NCBI GenBank assembly: GCA_006538405.1
Contig: BJKQ01000001.1
Coordinates: 4,154,001-4,218,000, forward strand
Direction: 5' to 3'
From: Hansfordia pulvinata
Taxonomy: Eukaryota > Ascomycota > Sordariomycetes > Xylariales
DNA: 64,000 bases
The position numbers and the translations under genes were made by a program. The notes below the pieces were generated by a model, which was not told where the DNA came from, did no database searches, and saw only the letters and a program-made list of their open reading frames with translations. Below, in pieces: positions 51,831-63,260 of the stretch (its first letter is position 1; the number at the start of each line of letters is the position of its first letter).

Positions 51831-53988
51831 CTTATTAAGCTTTTTAATAGCCTTATCTTTTTAATACTTTATATCTTTTTAATAAACTTACGTAATTCTT
51901 ATAGTTTATTATTTATTAATAAATAAATAAATATATATAAAGGATCTTTACTTAATTATAAATTAATAATATAATTAGCCTTTTTATACGAAAAGAGCTT
52001 AATAACGTTATTTATATTAAAGAACTCCTTAAACTTTTAAAGATAAGTAAAAATAAGCTTAATTTCCTTACGATTTTAACTTATAAAGATATTTATTATT
52101 TTTATTAATAAGTTAAAGTCCACTTATATTATTACGTAATAATAAGTACTTTTATTTTAAGTCCGTTAAAATTTCCGGTGTGGCTTTAATATAAATTTAA
52201 TTAAGTTATATTTAAATTATTAATAACTTATATTTAATTATAACGTGATTCGCTTTTAAATTATAATATTATTAAATAAAAGTAACGGGCTATTAAATAA
52301 TTTAAGGTCTTAATTAATTATTAAATAAAAAACTTATAAAGTTCGCTTAATCCCTTTATTATCTTAAAGTGTTACCGTTACTTAATAAGATTTATAGGTT
52401 TTAATAAGCATTTATATTATATTTATAAAGGATATAAGCTTTATTAAGGCCCGATTTAATTTATATTAAGCTATAAAATTTAAATTAATTAAATTAACCT
52501 TTAAGCAGGTATTTAAGTTTATATATATGCTTAGCTTTAAAGCTCCTTTATAAGGTGGCCGTATTAAGTAAAGCATATAAAACCGTATAAGTAAATCTAT
52601 AAATTAATATAAATTAAGGGTAAAATATATAAAGGCTTATATTACCCCTCCACTTATTTTCTTAATTAATTTATAAGGTTTTTAAGTAGGTTCTTATCCT
52701 TTTCTTACTTTACCTTTAACTTATAGTATTTTAATTTAATATAACCTTTCTTATTATAATAATAATAAGTAACACCCTTTTTTTAATCGGTAAGCTTTTA
52801 CTTTTTAATATTAAAGTTATTTAACTTTAAATTATTATTATTTTTACGTTTCTTTTATTAATTTTTATTATTAACGTTACCGGGTGTGTTTTAAGAGTTT
52901 TTTAACGATGTATCGTCTTTATATTAAAAGGTCTTTTTAATAAACTTCTTTTCCTTTATACTTAATAATTCTTAACGTTAATTAATAAGCTTTATTATTA
53001 TTATACGTTTAATAAGTAGCTTAATTATATAATTAAGAATACTGTCTCGTAATATAAAAAGTAACTTCTTTAAAAATAATAAGGCCTGTTCCCGATTAAT
53101 ATAAAACTTAAGTTAATACTTTAATTTAATTAAATATTAATTAAATTAATAAGAATTTTAAATTAAACGTTAAGCGGCTTACTTTTATTACGTATTTAAA
53201 GCTATTTACTTATAAGTAAAGTGTTTAATAATAAACTTAATTTATTTTATAAATTCTTATTAACTTCCTTTAAAAGTATATAACTCTTTTTAAAATAACA
53301 TTTTATAATAAGTCCGGTATAAGCTTTTATAAGTCTTATTTAATTTTTTATAATTAAAGATAACCTTCTTTTTACCGTTTTATATATATTTTAAGGAAGC
53401 TTAAAAGATAGTCTTATAATTAACTTATTAAGTATCTTATTAAAAGAAAGTAAACTTTATATTAAACGCCTTAATATTATTTATATTAACGTAACGGCTT
53501 ATATCCGAAAGGCTTATAAATTTAAATAGTTTAATATATAAGTCTTCCTTTAAATTTAAGTTTAACTTTAAGGAAAAGGTTCCTTACTTTTAAGAATCAC
53601 CTTTATTTTAAAAGCGATTCGACTTTAAGCGTTACTTAAGTCCTTTACGTTTTAATCGATAACACGGTTATTATTAATTTAAGTTTTATACCTTATTACG
53701 TACCGGGTTAAAGATCTTTAACTTTTATAATCTTTTTAAATATTATTTATATTTATTAATATATTATTTAATTACTTTTATAATTATCTCTCTTTTACTT
53801 ATAAAAAAGATAAGTTATTATTTTAATCCTTTTAAAAATCATTCTTATTTTATAAAGGTAACGGTTATTATTTATCGGTGATTTAAGGTGGATCGGTTAA
53901 TTAAGTATAAGATAATCCTTTTTTAATATTATTATTCTTAGCGGTAAAAGCCATTATTTTAAATAATTAAAAAGCAAAGGTTTAAAAT

Positions 53989-54172
53989 TATTATAAGTAA
54001 AAGACACGATTAAGTAAAGCAATATTAAAAAGGTAATATAAGGTATAGAATAAATAAAAATTAAACCTTAAACCTTTATATTTAATAAAAGATTTAAAAG
54101 GTATTTATAAGAAGTTTATATTAATCTTATATAAGAATATATTAAGTTAAGTTAAGACTTCTTTTTATAATA
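53989..54172 (-). repeat. 5' LTR of the retrotransposon
   Basis: Partner of 46923-47106, followed on its right by the TTTTT duplication. It carries more A in place of G than the other LTR. Confidence 0.9.
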
Positions 54173-55808
54173 TTTTTATTTATAAGATTTTTACCTTTAA
54201 ATATTTTAAGATATATAATTTTAAAAAATTAATGGTTAATAAAGAAATAATCGGGATTAATATTTTAATAAATATTAAGAATATAATTAAAGGTGTGTAT
54301 ATCCTTTTTTAAAATAATTATACGCTTTATATAAACGGTAAAAAGATTAATAATTAAAGTAAATTAATATTAATTATATAATAATTATATATAATACTTA
54401 CTTATAAATAATATAATTAAAAAACTCTTTAAAGTCTTTTATAAGGTTATAATTATAAAAGATTAATATCGTAAATCTATTTTATATTATAAAAAGATTT
54501 TTTATATTAAATATTAAAAAAGGAGTTTAAGGATTAAAAGATCGAAACTCTTTTAATATCTTTAAATTTTATAAAGCGTAACGGTTATTATAACGTTAAT
54601 TATAATTAAAAATAAAGAAAAGTAATATAAAAGTAAAATTATATACTTTTAAACTTATATTTATATACTTTTTTTCCACTTATAATTTTTCCGGTAACCT
54701 TATAAGTTAACGCTTTTCCTTATAACGTTTTTTAAACGGTAAATTATTTTTTTATAACCACTTAATTAAAATTTTTCTTAAAGGCTTTTCCGCTTATTAT
54801 TTTTAATATACTTATTTTTATTCTTTTTATTATTATAATTTTTTATTTTTTATATTATTATTTTTTTATTTATAATAATTATATATTAATAATATACTTA
54901 TAACCTTAAGAAATTAAGTTTTAAGTTAATTATAATTAAAAGGTGGCGTAAACGTAAGTTAAATACTTATCTTTATATTATAAAATAATCTTTATTATAT
55001 ATCCGTTAATTTTAACGCTTTATAATATAATTATTATCTTAATTTTAATAACTTTATAATAAGTATATACTTACACATTTAAATTATTAAACCGTTTAAT
55101 AAAAGCTTTACTTTTTATAAAGTTATTAATAAATCACTTCCTTACCTTTAAAAGGGTAAAACTTTAATAATTAAAAGTGTTAAAATTTAAAAGATATGTA
55201 AAATAAGTGGTTAATATTAATATAAAAAAAATTTTAATAGCTTTATAATAATTATATATTAACGCTTTTATATTAAAAAACCATTTAATAATATTAATAA
55301 AATTAATAAAGTTATTAATAAAGTAAATTAAGTTATAAACGTGGTAATAATATAAAGGTGTAAAAGTTTAAGTAAAGTAATAATAATAAGTATAAGTTAA
55401 TTAATATTTAATAATTAATTTATAATAATTAAGTGAAGTTATAAAAGTAAAGATTTAAGTTAATTAAGTTTAAAAAAAAGTAAACCTTACTTTTTTTCTT
55501 TATTCTTTAAAATATTTTTATTATATATTTTAATTAACTTAATTAATTATAATGATTTTAAATACGTTTTCACTTTTACTTTTTACCTTATATAACTTAA
55601 AAACGATTATTTTATATTAATTATAAGAAAAATCCTTATAAAAAATAAAATAATCTCTTTTACTTATAAGGACTTAAGGCTTATAAATTAAACTTATAAA
55701 AACTTAAGGCTTATAAATCGGACTTAAAAGAACTTAACTTTTATTTATCGTATTTATAACGACTTAAATCTTAGCGTAAAAGGTAGTTTTTAATTTAAAG
55801 GACCTATC

Positions 55809-55846
55809 GCTTAAAACGGGTACCCACGGGTACCTAGGTTTTAAGC
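55809..55846. repeat. Inverted repeat with inner GGTACC sites at the right border
   Basis: GCTTAAAAC (55809-55817) is the exact reverse complement of GTTTTAAGC (55838-55846). The 20 bases between contain GGTACC twice (as GGGTACCC and GGGTACCT), which can also pair. It lies exactly where the RIP-damaged sequence ends, and the GC content recovers within it. Confidence 0.75.
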
Positions 55847-55897
55847 TGGGTCCCTTTAAGTACCTGTGGGTACCCTATTCGAAACCTTAAGGAGAAG
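55835..55897 (+). repeat. Right-edge copy of the border repeat
   Basis: Contains GGTTTTAAGC .. AAGTACC .. GTGGG .. CCTATTCG .. CCTTAAGG and ends with the same CTTAAGGAGAAG (55886-55897) that precedes the left-edge copy. It is GC-richer than the left copy, consistent with less RIP. Confidence 0.5.
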
Positions 55898-56044
55898 GGA
55901 TAAACAAGTAGCCGGGTAAGAAGCTATCAAGATTCAGTCGTCCTTAAACTGCGTCTCGAGAAGTCGGCTTGAACTAGAGACTATATTAGAAACCTCTTAA
56001 GCGGAGCTCGAGGAGGAAGAGACCGGGCTCTGGCCTCATACCCG

Positions 56045-56140
56045 CGACGCCACCCGCATCCGCCGACACAGCCCAAGACTGTCCGGGGCCAACCGCTTCC
56101 GTGCACCCACCACAGGAGTCCCCGACGCCACCCGCATCCG
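56045..56140 (+). repeat. 18-bp direct repeat, 78 bp apart
   Basis: CGACGCCACCCGCATCCG occurs at 56045-56062 and again at 56123-56140, just right of the AT-rich block. Confidence 0.9.
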
Positions 56141-57688
56141 TTAAATCACCGAGAGATGTCCGGCGCCTACGAAGTCTGAGTATTCGACCCCTGCGCTGGC
56201 GGTGACTTGAGGTAGCTTGAGGTGGCTTGAGGAACAGTCTAAGCTGGCACCCGGTGAGGGAATGACCTGAGCCATCTCCGGTGCACAAGTCCTCGAATCC
56301 ACCAGCGACGGCACCGGCTTCGACGCTCTTGTGTATGGGAATTGGGGGGGCCAAGCGTCGGAAAGTGCTTGCAGAGCGGTCTAGCGTTGGCTACCTGGGC
56401 GGATCTGACTTACTGAGCAGGTATGCATCTTTTCTTCTTCTTTCCAATGACCAAGGTCAGCGGGCAGACTGAGATGTCTCGGCCTGAAAGCGTACCTTGA
56501 ATGTCAACGCACAGATAGCTTCGTCCACAGTTGGTGCTTGCAAGCCCAGATCGGCCCATCAAGCCTGCATGGCCCTCGGAGGCAGGCTCCGAGATTCGCA
56601 GAGCTTTGCCTCAGTTCCACAGTCCGGGTCTACCGCCAGCCACTTCTCTTTGACGGCCGTCATCTCCAGCAGCGAGCACGACTTGACCACGCTTCTAGCG
56701 GGCACAGGGGCGAGGCGAGGCGTGACCTGGCGACTCGCAGCCAATGCACAGGGCTCCCCTGCCCCTTCGGCCTGCGCTGGGCATTAGAGGATGCCGTGGC
56801 CCAATAATGATGGCTTTCGAGCATAAGAAGCCACAGCAAGTCTTCTGGCTCCCTCAGGTCAGAAGATAACCACCGAAAAGGAGAGCACGACACGGGAGTG
56901 AGCAAGTTGAGAGGCCACGCCGAGATTCCAGCCGCAGCTGGATAGAGTTCGGTGCGCAACGGAAGCAACCCAGGTCGTTGCTCGCTGCCGACACACCCTG
57001 CCAGCCTGGCTGCGGTTTGGAGGCCCTCGAGAAGATTCATCGGTCGAGATCAGACTCGGCCGCCGAGCCACGGCAGGGTCTCCCCGAGCCTGGGTGCGAC
57101 ACAACCACGCTCTCATCACTTCGAATAAGAGGTAGAGCGAAGCCGGAACTGGCGAAAATCCCGAAGACCGATCAGGACCCTGGGGCGAGGGGAAATGGCG
57201 GGACTTGGGCGGTAGGTCGAGCCGGAGCTCCCCTCTCTGGGTGCCCGACAGCAGAATGAAGAGGGACAAGAGTCACAAGACCCCACAGACATAATCATAC
57301 AGAGCACTGCATACCGAAGCCGCAGCTCGAGCCCCGTGGAACACAGTGACAGCGAGGATCCGGGCGGGTTATGGAATCACATGCCATCGGCTGTGCTGTT
57401 TCGTCGGTCTACCTGCGCCGCGACGAGCCGTCCGTGGAAAATCCGTTCCCTCTTAGGGAGGCGACTCAGTACGTGATCGGGACTCAAGGGGTTCGGTCCC
57501 AGCCTGAATCCAAGGCTTCCACGCGAGACCACACGCGGCAGCTTCCCAAGAATAGCTCGGAACTAAACGAGCCTGCAGCCTGCGGCCTTCTCCCACCAGC
57601 CTCTCGTCTCTAGCTCTAATGGCCCACGCAGAGGACAGGCGGCGACGATCTGGGCCAGGTCTACGAGTACGCGCAGTATACCTCGCGA

Positions 57689-57708
57689 CCCCCCCCCCCC
57701 CCCCCCCC
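57689..57708 (+). repeat. Poly(C) tract, 20 bases
   Basis: An uninterrupted run of 20 C; the length is uncertain for technical reasons. Confidence 0.9.
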
Positions 57709-60700
57709 GGGCGCCCGTATTGGCAGACGTCACCAAGCCCTGTGACCAGACGCCGCGGGCATTCTTGCCTATACAGGCCGCGAGATGCGGTATAATTAGA
57801 AGAGGCTCACCCGGTGTCCCCGTGGTGCGCGCCGTTACAGCAGAGCATCTCTACTTGTATCGCCCCGCGACAGCAATGGCCAGCGAAACAGCGTGTTATT
57901 TCGCTGCCGTCGGTGCGCGGCGGGAGCGGCAATGGCAGCACACTCAAATATGACTATACTGTACGAGTCAGGTAGTCTACAACCGGCGCCACAGCGGACG
58001 CTTGGGTGTGCCCTTCGCCGTGCGTGGAATAGAAAGAGAAGCCTCAGTTCCGCTTGAGACGGCTATCGCGGTCGGGTCGGATCCCCTCACCCCCCGGGAG
58101 GGGAACATCGCCCATCCGAGTATAATGGCAACAAAAGGGGGTGGCGGGGACATTTCGGGGACATAACCCATCCCGTATCGACGTCGTCGTCGAGCTTGCT
58201 GGTGGCTGCGAGGCACCTCGCAACATACTTGTTGGGGAGATATTGCCGCTTGTGTCAGGTGGCGCAGATGTGGGTACATATAGGTAGGTGTAGCTTCGTC
58301 GAAGGCTGGTTCGAGAGCCCTTCCGAGTATACAGTACAGCGCGCGCCTTGTTGGATCCTCAGTATAGTCGCCTGGGATCGTTTCGAGAAACCCGTCCGGC
58401 TCGGACAGACACGGCATGGCTGGATGACGTGTCTGCGAGTAAGCGCAACCACTCTTCCCCCCCTTAACAAAGCCTCCCACTACTCGCACACGAGATTGGC
58501 ACCTTGGCAGGCAGTAGAGTGTCTAGTCAGATCCGCGTCAGCAGTGTCCTCTGTACGGCTAGCGAGGTAGACTTTATTTTAGAATTTTCCAACAGCCTGG
58601 ATGATTCCAAAGACATCATGGTGGACGGTGGACACTGGACAGTTCCGGGTTGTGACTCTGCGCCATGGGAAGGGAGGCGAGAATAGTACTGTCTGTCGCC
58701 TTCCAAAACCGTGTCCTGCGGTTTCCTCCGCCAGTGAGGAGGAAGGGAAAACTCGTCGAGGGTCCATGACGGACGTTGACGTATGCCTCGGCCGACAGGC
58801 ACCGTGGTATTGAAATGGAGTGGGGAAACTTGGCTTCTTGTGAGAGCCGGGGCACAAAGTGAGTAAAGACAAGCAAGCTGAAGCCAGTCAAACGGGATCT
58901 CGAAGGCTGGGAATTCTCTCGATGGTTCAACTTTCACCAGTTTCGTTGGACTTTGTATGCAGTAGCTACTCGGCGTGAGGTCTCTGGACGACTTCGAGCT
59001 GACCCATTTACGGCGCGCATCGCCTCGCCTGCCTGAGGAAACCGTGGTGTAATTGCGTACTGTATAGCGGCAAAACAGGACCATGACTTGTGCTCCTACT
59101 TGTTGGTCACGATGGCGGCCAGACTGGCGCTTACCCGCTGCTGGGGGAACCGACACACTCGCTTCGACACCGGTGGCGGCATGTGACCTCACTGATGGGA
59201 GTTCTTGGTCGCCTCGACTGCGGCGGCGTTCTTCAACGCTGCTCGCAAGACACACCATCCCGCGGACTGTTTGTTTGTAACAAATGGTTGTCAAGTTCCC
59301 GTGGGGTGGGCGTTCGAAGCTTGACGAGTCAGCGGCAAGGATGCGTTCTCGTATGGGAGGGAGAACAAAAGCCCGAGTATGACTAACCATGTCATAGTAT
59401 ACTCGCATACAGATACATGCACATCACTGTCCTCGCACCGCCTTGATTCCAAATGGCTTCACTTTGAGTGGAGTCTTGTCGTCCGAGAAGGAAGCTAGCG
59501 ATGCCTATCTTCGCAGGGGTTTCGCCCTGGAGGGGCTCTCTCGCATAACCTGGATTGGGTAATTATGCTTGGAACGTGGACGCTCTGGTGCTTTGTTGTG
59601 CGGGCTTGGGCGGAACGGCACCAAGGAGGGCTAGGGAGGACAGCAGGTGGATATACAGAGGCAGATAGAACGGGGGGAAGCTGTCAGTGATCCGTTGGGG
59701 GCCGGGCGGAAGACGGACACCAGGGGTAGGGCTGCCCTAGCCTGAACTTTGAAGGACAAACCCGTCCGCGCCCAGCGCATACTCCGTAGTCTTTGAGTGC
59801 GGAATTACTATGTCGCTGGTCCAAATAACCATCTCCTCTAGTAAAAGCGTGGCGGCTACTGAGCCGGGTGCGATCCGCCTGGGAGTCGGATGCCCGCCTC
59901 GCGACATGATCAATTGCCGACAGGCTGTTTGGCCTGATGGATAGTTCGTTCGCCCGCGTGAAGAAGCCCTTTCCCCGAAACACCCAAGTTGAGTTCAACA
60001 TTCGCCAGTCTGCTGGGGAGGTGACCTGCGAAGAAGGACTCGGGCATGGACGCCATAACCGGCGGCCACGAGTCCACGACCTGGTGGATGAATGCCTCAA
60101 CAAGACAATGAGCGGTGTCGAGCTAGCAGTCAACTCTGAATGCACCACTCGGGACATGGCCAAGTCAACGCTGCAGCATGAGCGACGGTCAAGAGGCGTT
60201 CACTCTACCGAGTCCATTGGCCGTGGGCCACCATCCCATCGTTGTTTGGCGCCCCTCCCGGAAAGAAGTGGCACAGGGGTCCTATTGCAAGCGTGTCCAA
60301 CACCTAAATGCTGCTCGGAAATGCAGATTCGTGAGGGGCCGTGTTTGGGGGCGTTTCGGCAGTTGTTTGTGTGGAAACCGAGCCAAGCGGCTCATCCATC
60401 GTCGCTCGGCTCTTTCTGGTTCAGGCATGGGTTAGGGGCTAATAGTTATTAGCAGGGGCGCCGACGTGCTTGGTAGTATGCTGTCGCTGCTCGATTCTTG
60501 TCGATGGGTCAATTCCATCCTCAAGGCTCTGGCTAGTCCTCGGAGCTGGCGACACTGATGAATGCAGTGATCCCATCGCGTCGAGAGAGAACAGGTGTAG
60601 AGTGCAGGACTCGCAGTGACTGCAAGGTATCGCCGTCTTCATCAAGCGCGCCCTGGGACGTTGACACCACGGCGAGGCCGCTCAGCTCGGGGGTCCGTCT

Positions 60701-62952
60701 GGGAGGCATGGCGATCACAAGCCCGGCCCATCCATGAGTCAAATCTGAATAATCAATCCGCCTCTTTGAGGGCGATAAGCGAATCACCTGTTCGTATTCG
60801 GCCCCCGCAACCTTCCTCATCGGATTTGCCGTTCTGTTATAGTGATCCGTCTGGAAGATATCTGTAGCCTACTTTTAGCGGCGACAAAGTGATTCCAAAA
60901 CCGCTCCACAAGGCCCGGCCGGCGGACGAGTAGTGCGACCCAGCCTTACCGGCGATCCAGCTAGTCCACCAACTTCTAGCAGGCTCGTTCAGGTGTCGTC
61001 GTCGCCGCTCGGCCCAGTCAACGCATCCGCGGCGTCGAGTGTAGGGCTGAACAGGATACCCCTGGGTCCTTGCGTATATGCCATGCTCTGCTCAAGATCG
61101 AGAGGTTGAAGAGTTTGGGCGGCAGCATCCGATGGTTGAGGATTGAGGACACAAACAAGAGCAGGCGAGAAGAATGAAAAGAAAAAGAAAGCCTGCACGG
61201 CAAGCTCCAGCAGGCGACCCAGAAGCCTGACGCTCGACTGGACGGCCACCTTGGTCCATGGCTGTTCTGCTCTCGGCCGAGGCCTGACAAAGCAGGTAAG
61301 ACACCGACCGTGTCACGGGAGACTATACTCTGGGAGGATTGAGAGATGGGGCGACTGGCCAATCATGGCCACTGGTATCCGACTCTGAGTCTAGTCTCCG
61401 CCCGGAGCACTTGGTTTGGAATCTGTATGGCCCAATCACAATGTCCAGCTTCCGACCTTGACTTGCGTGTCCATTCAAGGCACTAGATTCCACCGGGAGT
61501 ATAAGCCGCAGGGCTGGGTCTGCTGAATCGGGCAGCAGAGACAGGCCACGCGAGGCAGTATAGCGTCTCGTCACCAGCCAGCTGGTCGGTAGGGCTCCGC
61601 CCGGTAGCTGGTCGGCGCGCCAGGGGCAAGCTGCCAAGTAGGCGTATTGTTCCTGGCTGGCGACTGCGGAGTTGGGGACTGCTTCTAAGAATAACAAACC
61701 GAATTTGAGAATAGCACCAGGTCATTATTTTGGCCGAGAGATCGTCAAGAACCGAGTCATCAGCCTCAAGGAGAGCACAGGTGGCATAGTCGGACAGGCA
61801 AGGGCATTCTGCGGTTGCAATCAGTCGTTCGTTCGAGGGCGAGACCAAGTCGCGTACTCAGCAGCCACATCAGCTCGCGCACTCACGATTCACAAGTTGC
61901 CCCGATGACTGGAAATCATGTAATGGCGCGCAGGAGCGGCAGTGTGGTCTCGGAGTGTGGACGCATGCACGCGGTACAAGCAGCCTCAAGTGGTTATTGA
62001 CAGTGGCCGAGAAGCACTGCTCCCCCGCCACCAGCCACGTCCATAAGCTCCAACAGCAGATGGGCCACTGCTAACTAGCCTCGTACGGGGGGGCGAGAGC
62101 TCGAAAGACTCTGAGAAGCCGGCGTGCTGTCTCCCACGAGGGAGAAGTTGACGAATTGGGCGAAGTTGGGCTCGGGATCCTTGCTGATAGAGGGCGGCGG
62201 TGATGCCGGTGCGTCGTGGGATGGCTATAGGGTTGCTAGCGGCGGGCAACGACTAGGAGCGGCGACGAAAGGATCCCACGGGTCATGGCAGAGATTCCTC
62301 TTTGATCTCCTGGCGGGCGACGGCGCCCATGGTCGAGGGTCGAGGGAAAATGTGCCGCCGTGTGTGCGTGTGCGTGTGCGAGTGAGCGAGTGGGTGGGTG
62401 TGCGTCTGCTTACCCATCGCCTCGAGGCGCAGGGTCTGGTTTGATATAATAAGCACGGCGCCTCGTCATCTTGTCAATGCTTATTACCCTCTTCATCTCG
62501 CCCACAGACCCGAGCAAGCAGAAGGCAACAGTCGGAAACCTGCGACAGTCATCAGCCCAACTCGAACACCCTCACTCTCTCCTTGGATTGCAGCCCCTCC
62601 GGACAAGCCAGGGCACGACTTTTCTTCTTCTTCTTACCTCGAATCGCCGATAGCACCGCCAAGTCAGTCTCCGACAGCGCCTCGCAGCTCCGCTCGCAGC
62701 GCCACATCATACGAGCGGCCGACCAACCGACCGACGCACGGGCAGCGCAGCACCGAGCCAGAGTAATTGTGCTTTCTTGGCGCCTTGGAGCCCTGCAAAC
62801 CTTGACCTGCCATACCGTCCCCACCGACTGGGCGTGCTGACAGACGACCAATTGCTTAGGTGAGTGACTGAGTGAGCGACGGGAATATCGCAGCCCTGTG
62901 GTATTCTTTGATTATCCACCACCCCCACCATCCCTTTCGCCGTTAGTGCAGC

Positions 62953-62955
<3 letters not shown>

Positions 62956-62992
<37 letters not shown>
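62956..62992 (+). repeat. (GA)n microsatellite
   Basis: About 18 GA units in non-coding sequence. Confidence 0.93.
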
Positions 62993-62997
<5 letters not shown>

Positions 62998-63245
62998 CAG
63001 TCGTCGCTTCCCTAGCTCGCTGCATCCGCTACCCACACCCCCTCCCACTTATCAACTATCCCGCGTACCTGTCGATTTTACGGTTTGGGCGCCGTCCCCG
63101 TACCCAAAAGTACCCCCGGCGGGCGGCCCCCAATGCAGATACGGTGTGATACGGTGGCCGGGCGACTCGACAGAACGAGCCTGCATGGCCGGGAGTATTA
63201 CACATCGCCATGATCCCGGCAAGATATGTCATCACATCCACATCG

Positions 63246-63260
63246 CACACACACACACAC
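63246..63260 (+). repeat. (CA)n microsatellite
   Basis: Seven to eight CA units in non-coding sequence, followed by a TACTCGTAC nonamer. Confidence 0.85.

Larger units (their letters stand above)
46918..54177 (-). mobile_element. Ty3/gypsy-type LTR retrotransposon, RIP-inactivated
   Basis: A complete but dead element of 7250 bp from LTR to LTR, plus a 5-bp TTTTT direct duplication on each side (46918-46922 and 54173-54177). The LTRs (46923-47106 and 53989-54172) are both 184 bp and differ at about 10 positions, almost all G/A or C/T transitions. Each LTR starts TA and ends TA, which RIP would make from TG..CA. The pol gene is on the minus strand, so the 5' LTR is the right one. A purine tract (minus-strand AAAAGGGAGA, 47123-47114) lies just before the left, 3' LTR. 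Reverse transcriptase lies about 2.2-2.6 kb inside from the 5' LTR, as in gag-pol elements of this type. The element sits inside other RIP-damaged DNA. Confidence 0.9.
39006..55800. repeat. RIP-mutated AT-rich repeat block
   Basis: The base composition changes abruptly to A/T-rich sequence dominated by TpA and TTAATA-type words. CpA and TpG are rare, while CpG is still present in many places (ACG, CGG, CGTAA). This is the pattern expected when RIP converts CpA to TpA on both strands of duplicated DNA. No frame of 60 codons survives. At least two mobile-element relics can be read through the damage (a hAT-like transposase and a Ty3/gypsy LTR element, listed separately). The rest (39.0-43.9, 45.4-46.9 and 54.2-55.8 kb) I cannot assign. 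It is probably heterochromatic. Confidence 0.93.

Noticed and set aside
39006..55800. AT-rich block as a centromere or an inserted mitochondrial fragment
   Set aside because: It is far shorter than known RIP-rich fungal centromeres, and the CpA depletion with readable nuclear transposons does not fit mitochondrial DNA.
58527..59408. 293-codon minus-strand frame right of the RIP block
   Set aside because: No recognisable motif; overlapping frames on both strands and unremarkable composition.
60989..61249. Minus frame with a hydrophobic stretch (FFFFSFFSPALVCVL)
   Set aside because: It begins without an ATG and the hydrophobic run comes from a T-rich stretch. Too little support for a secreted protein.
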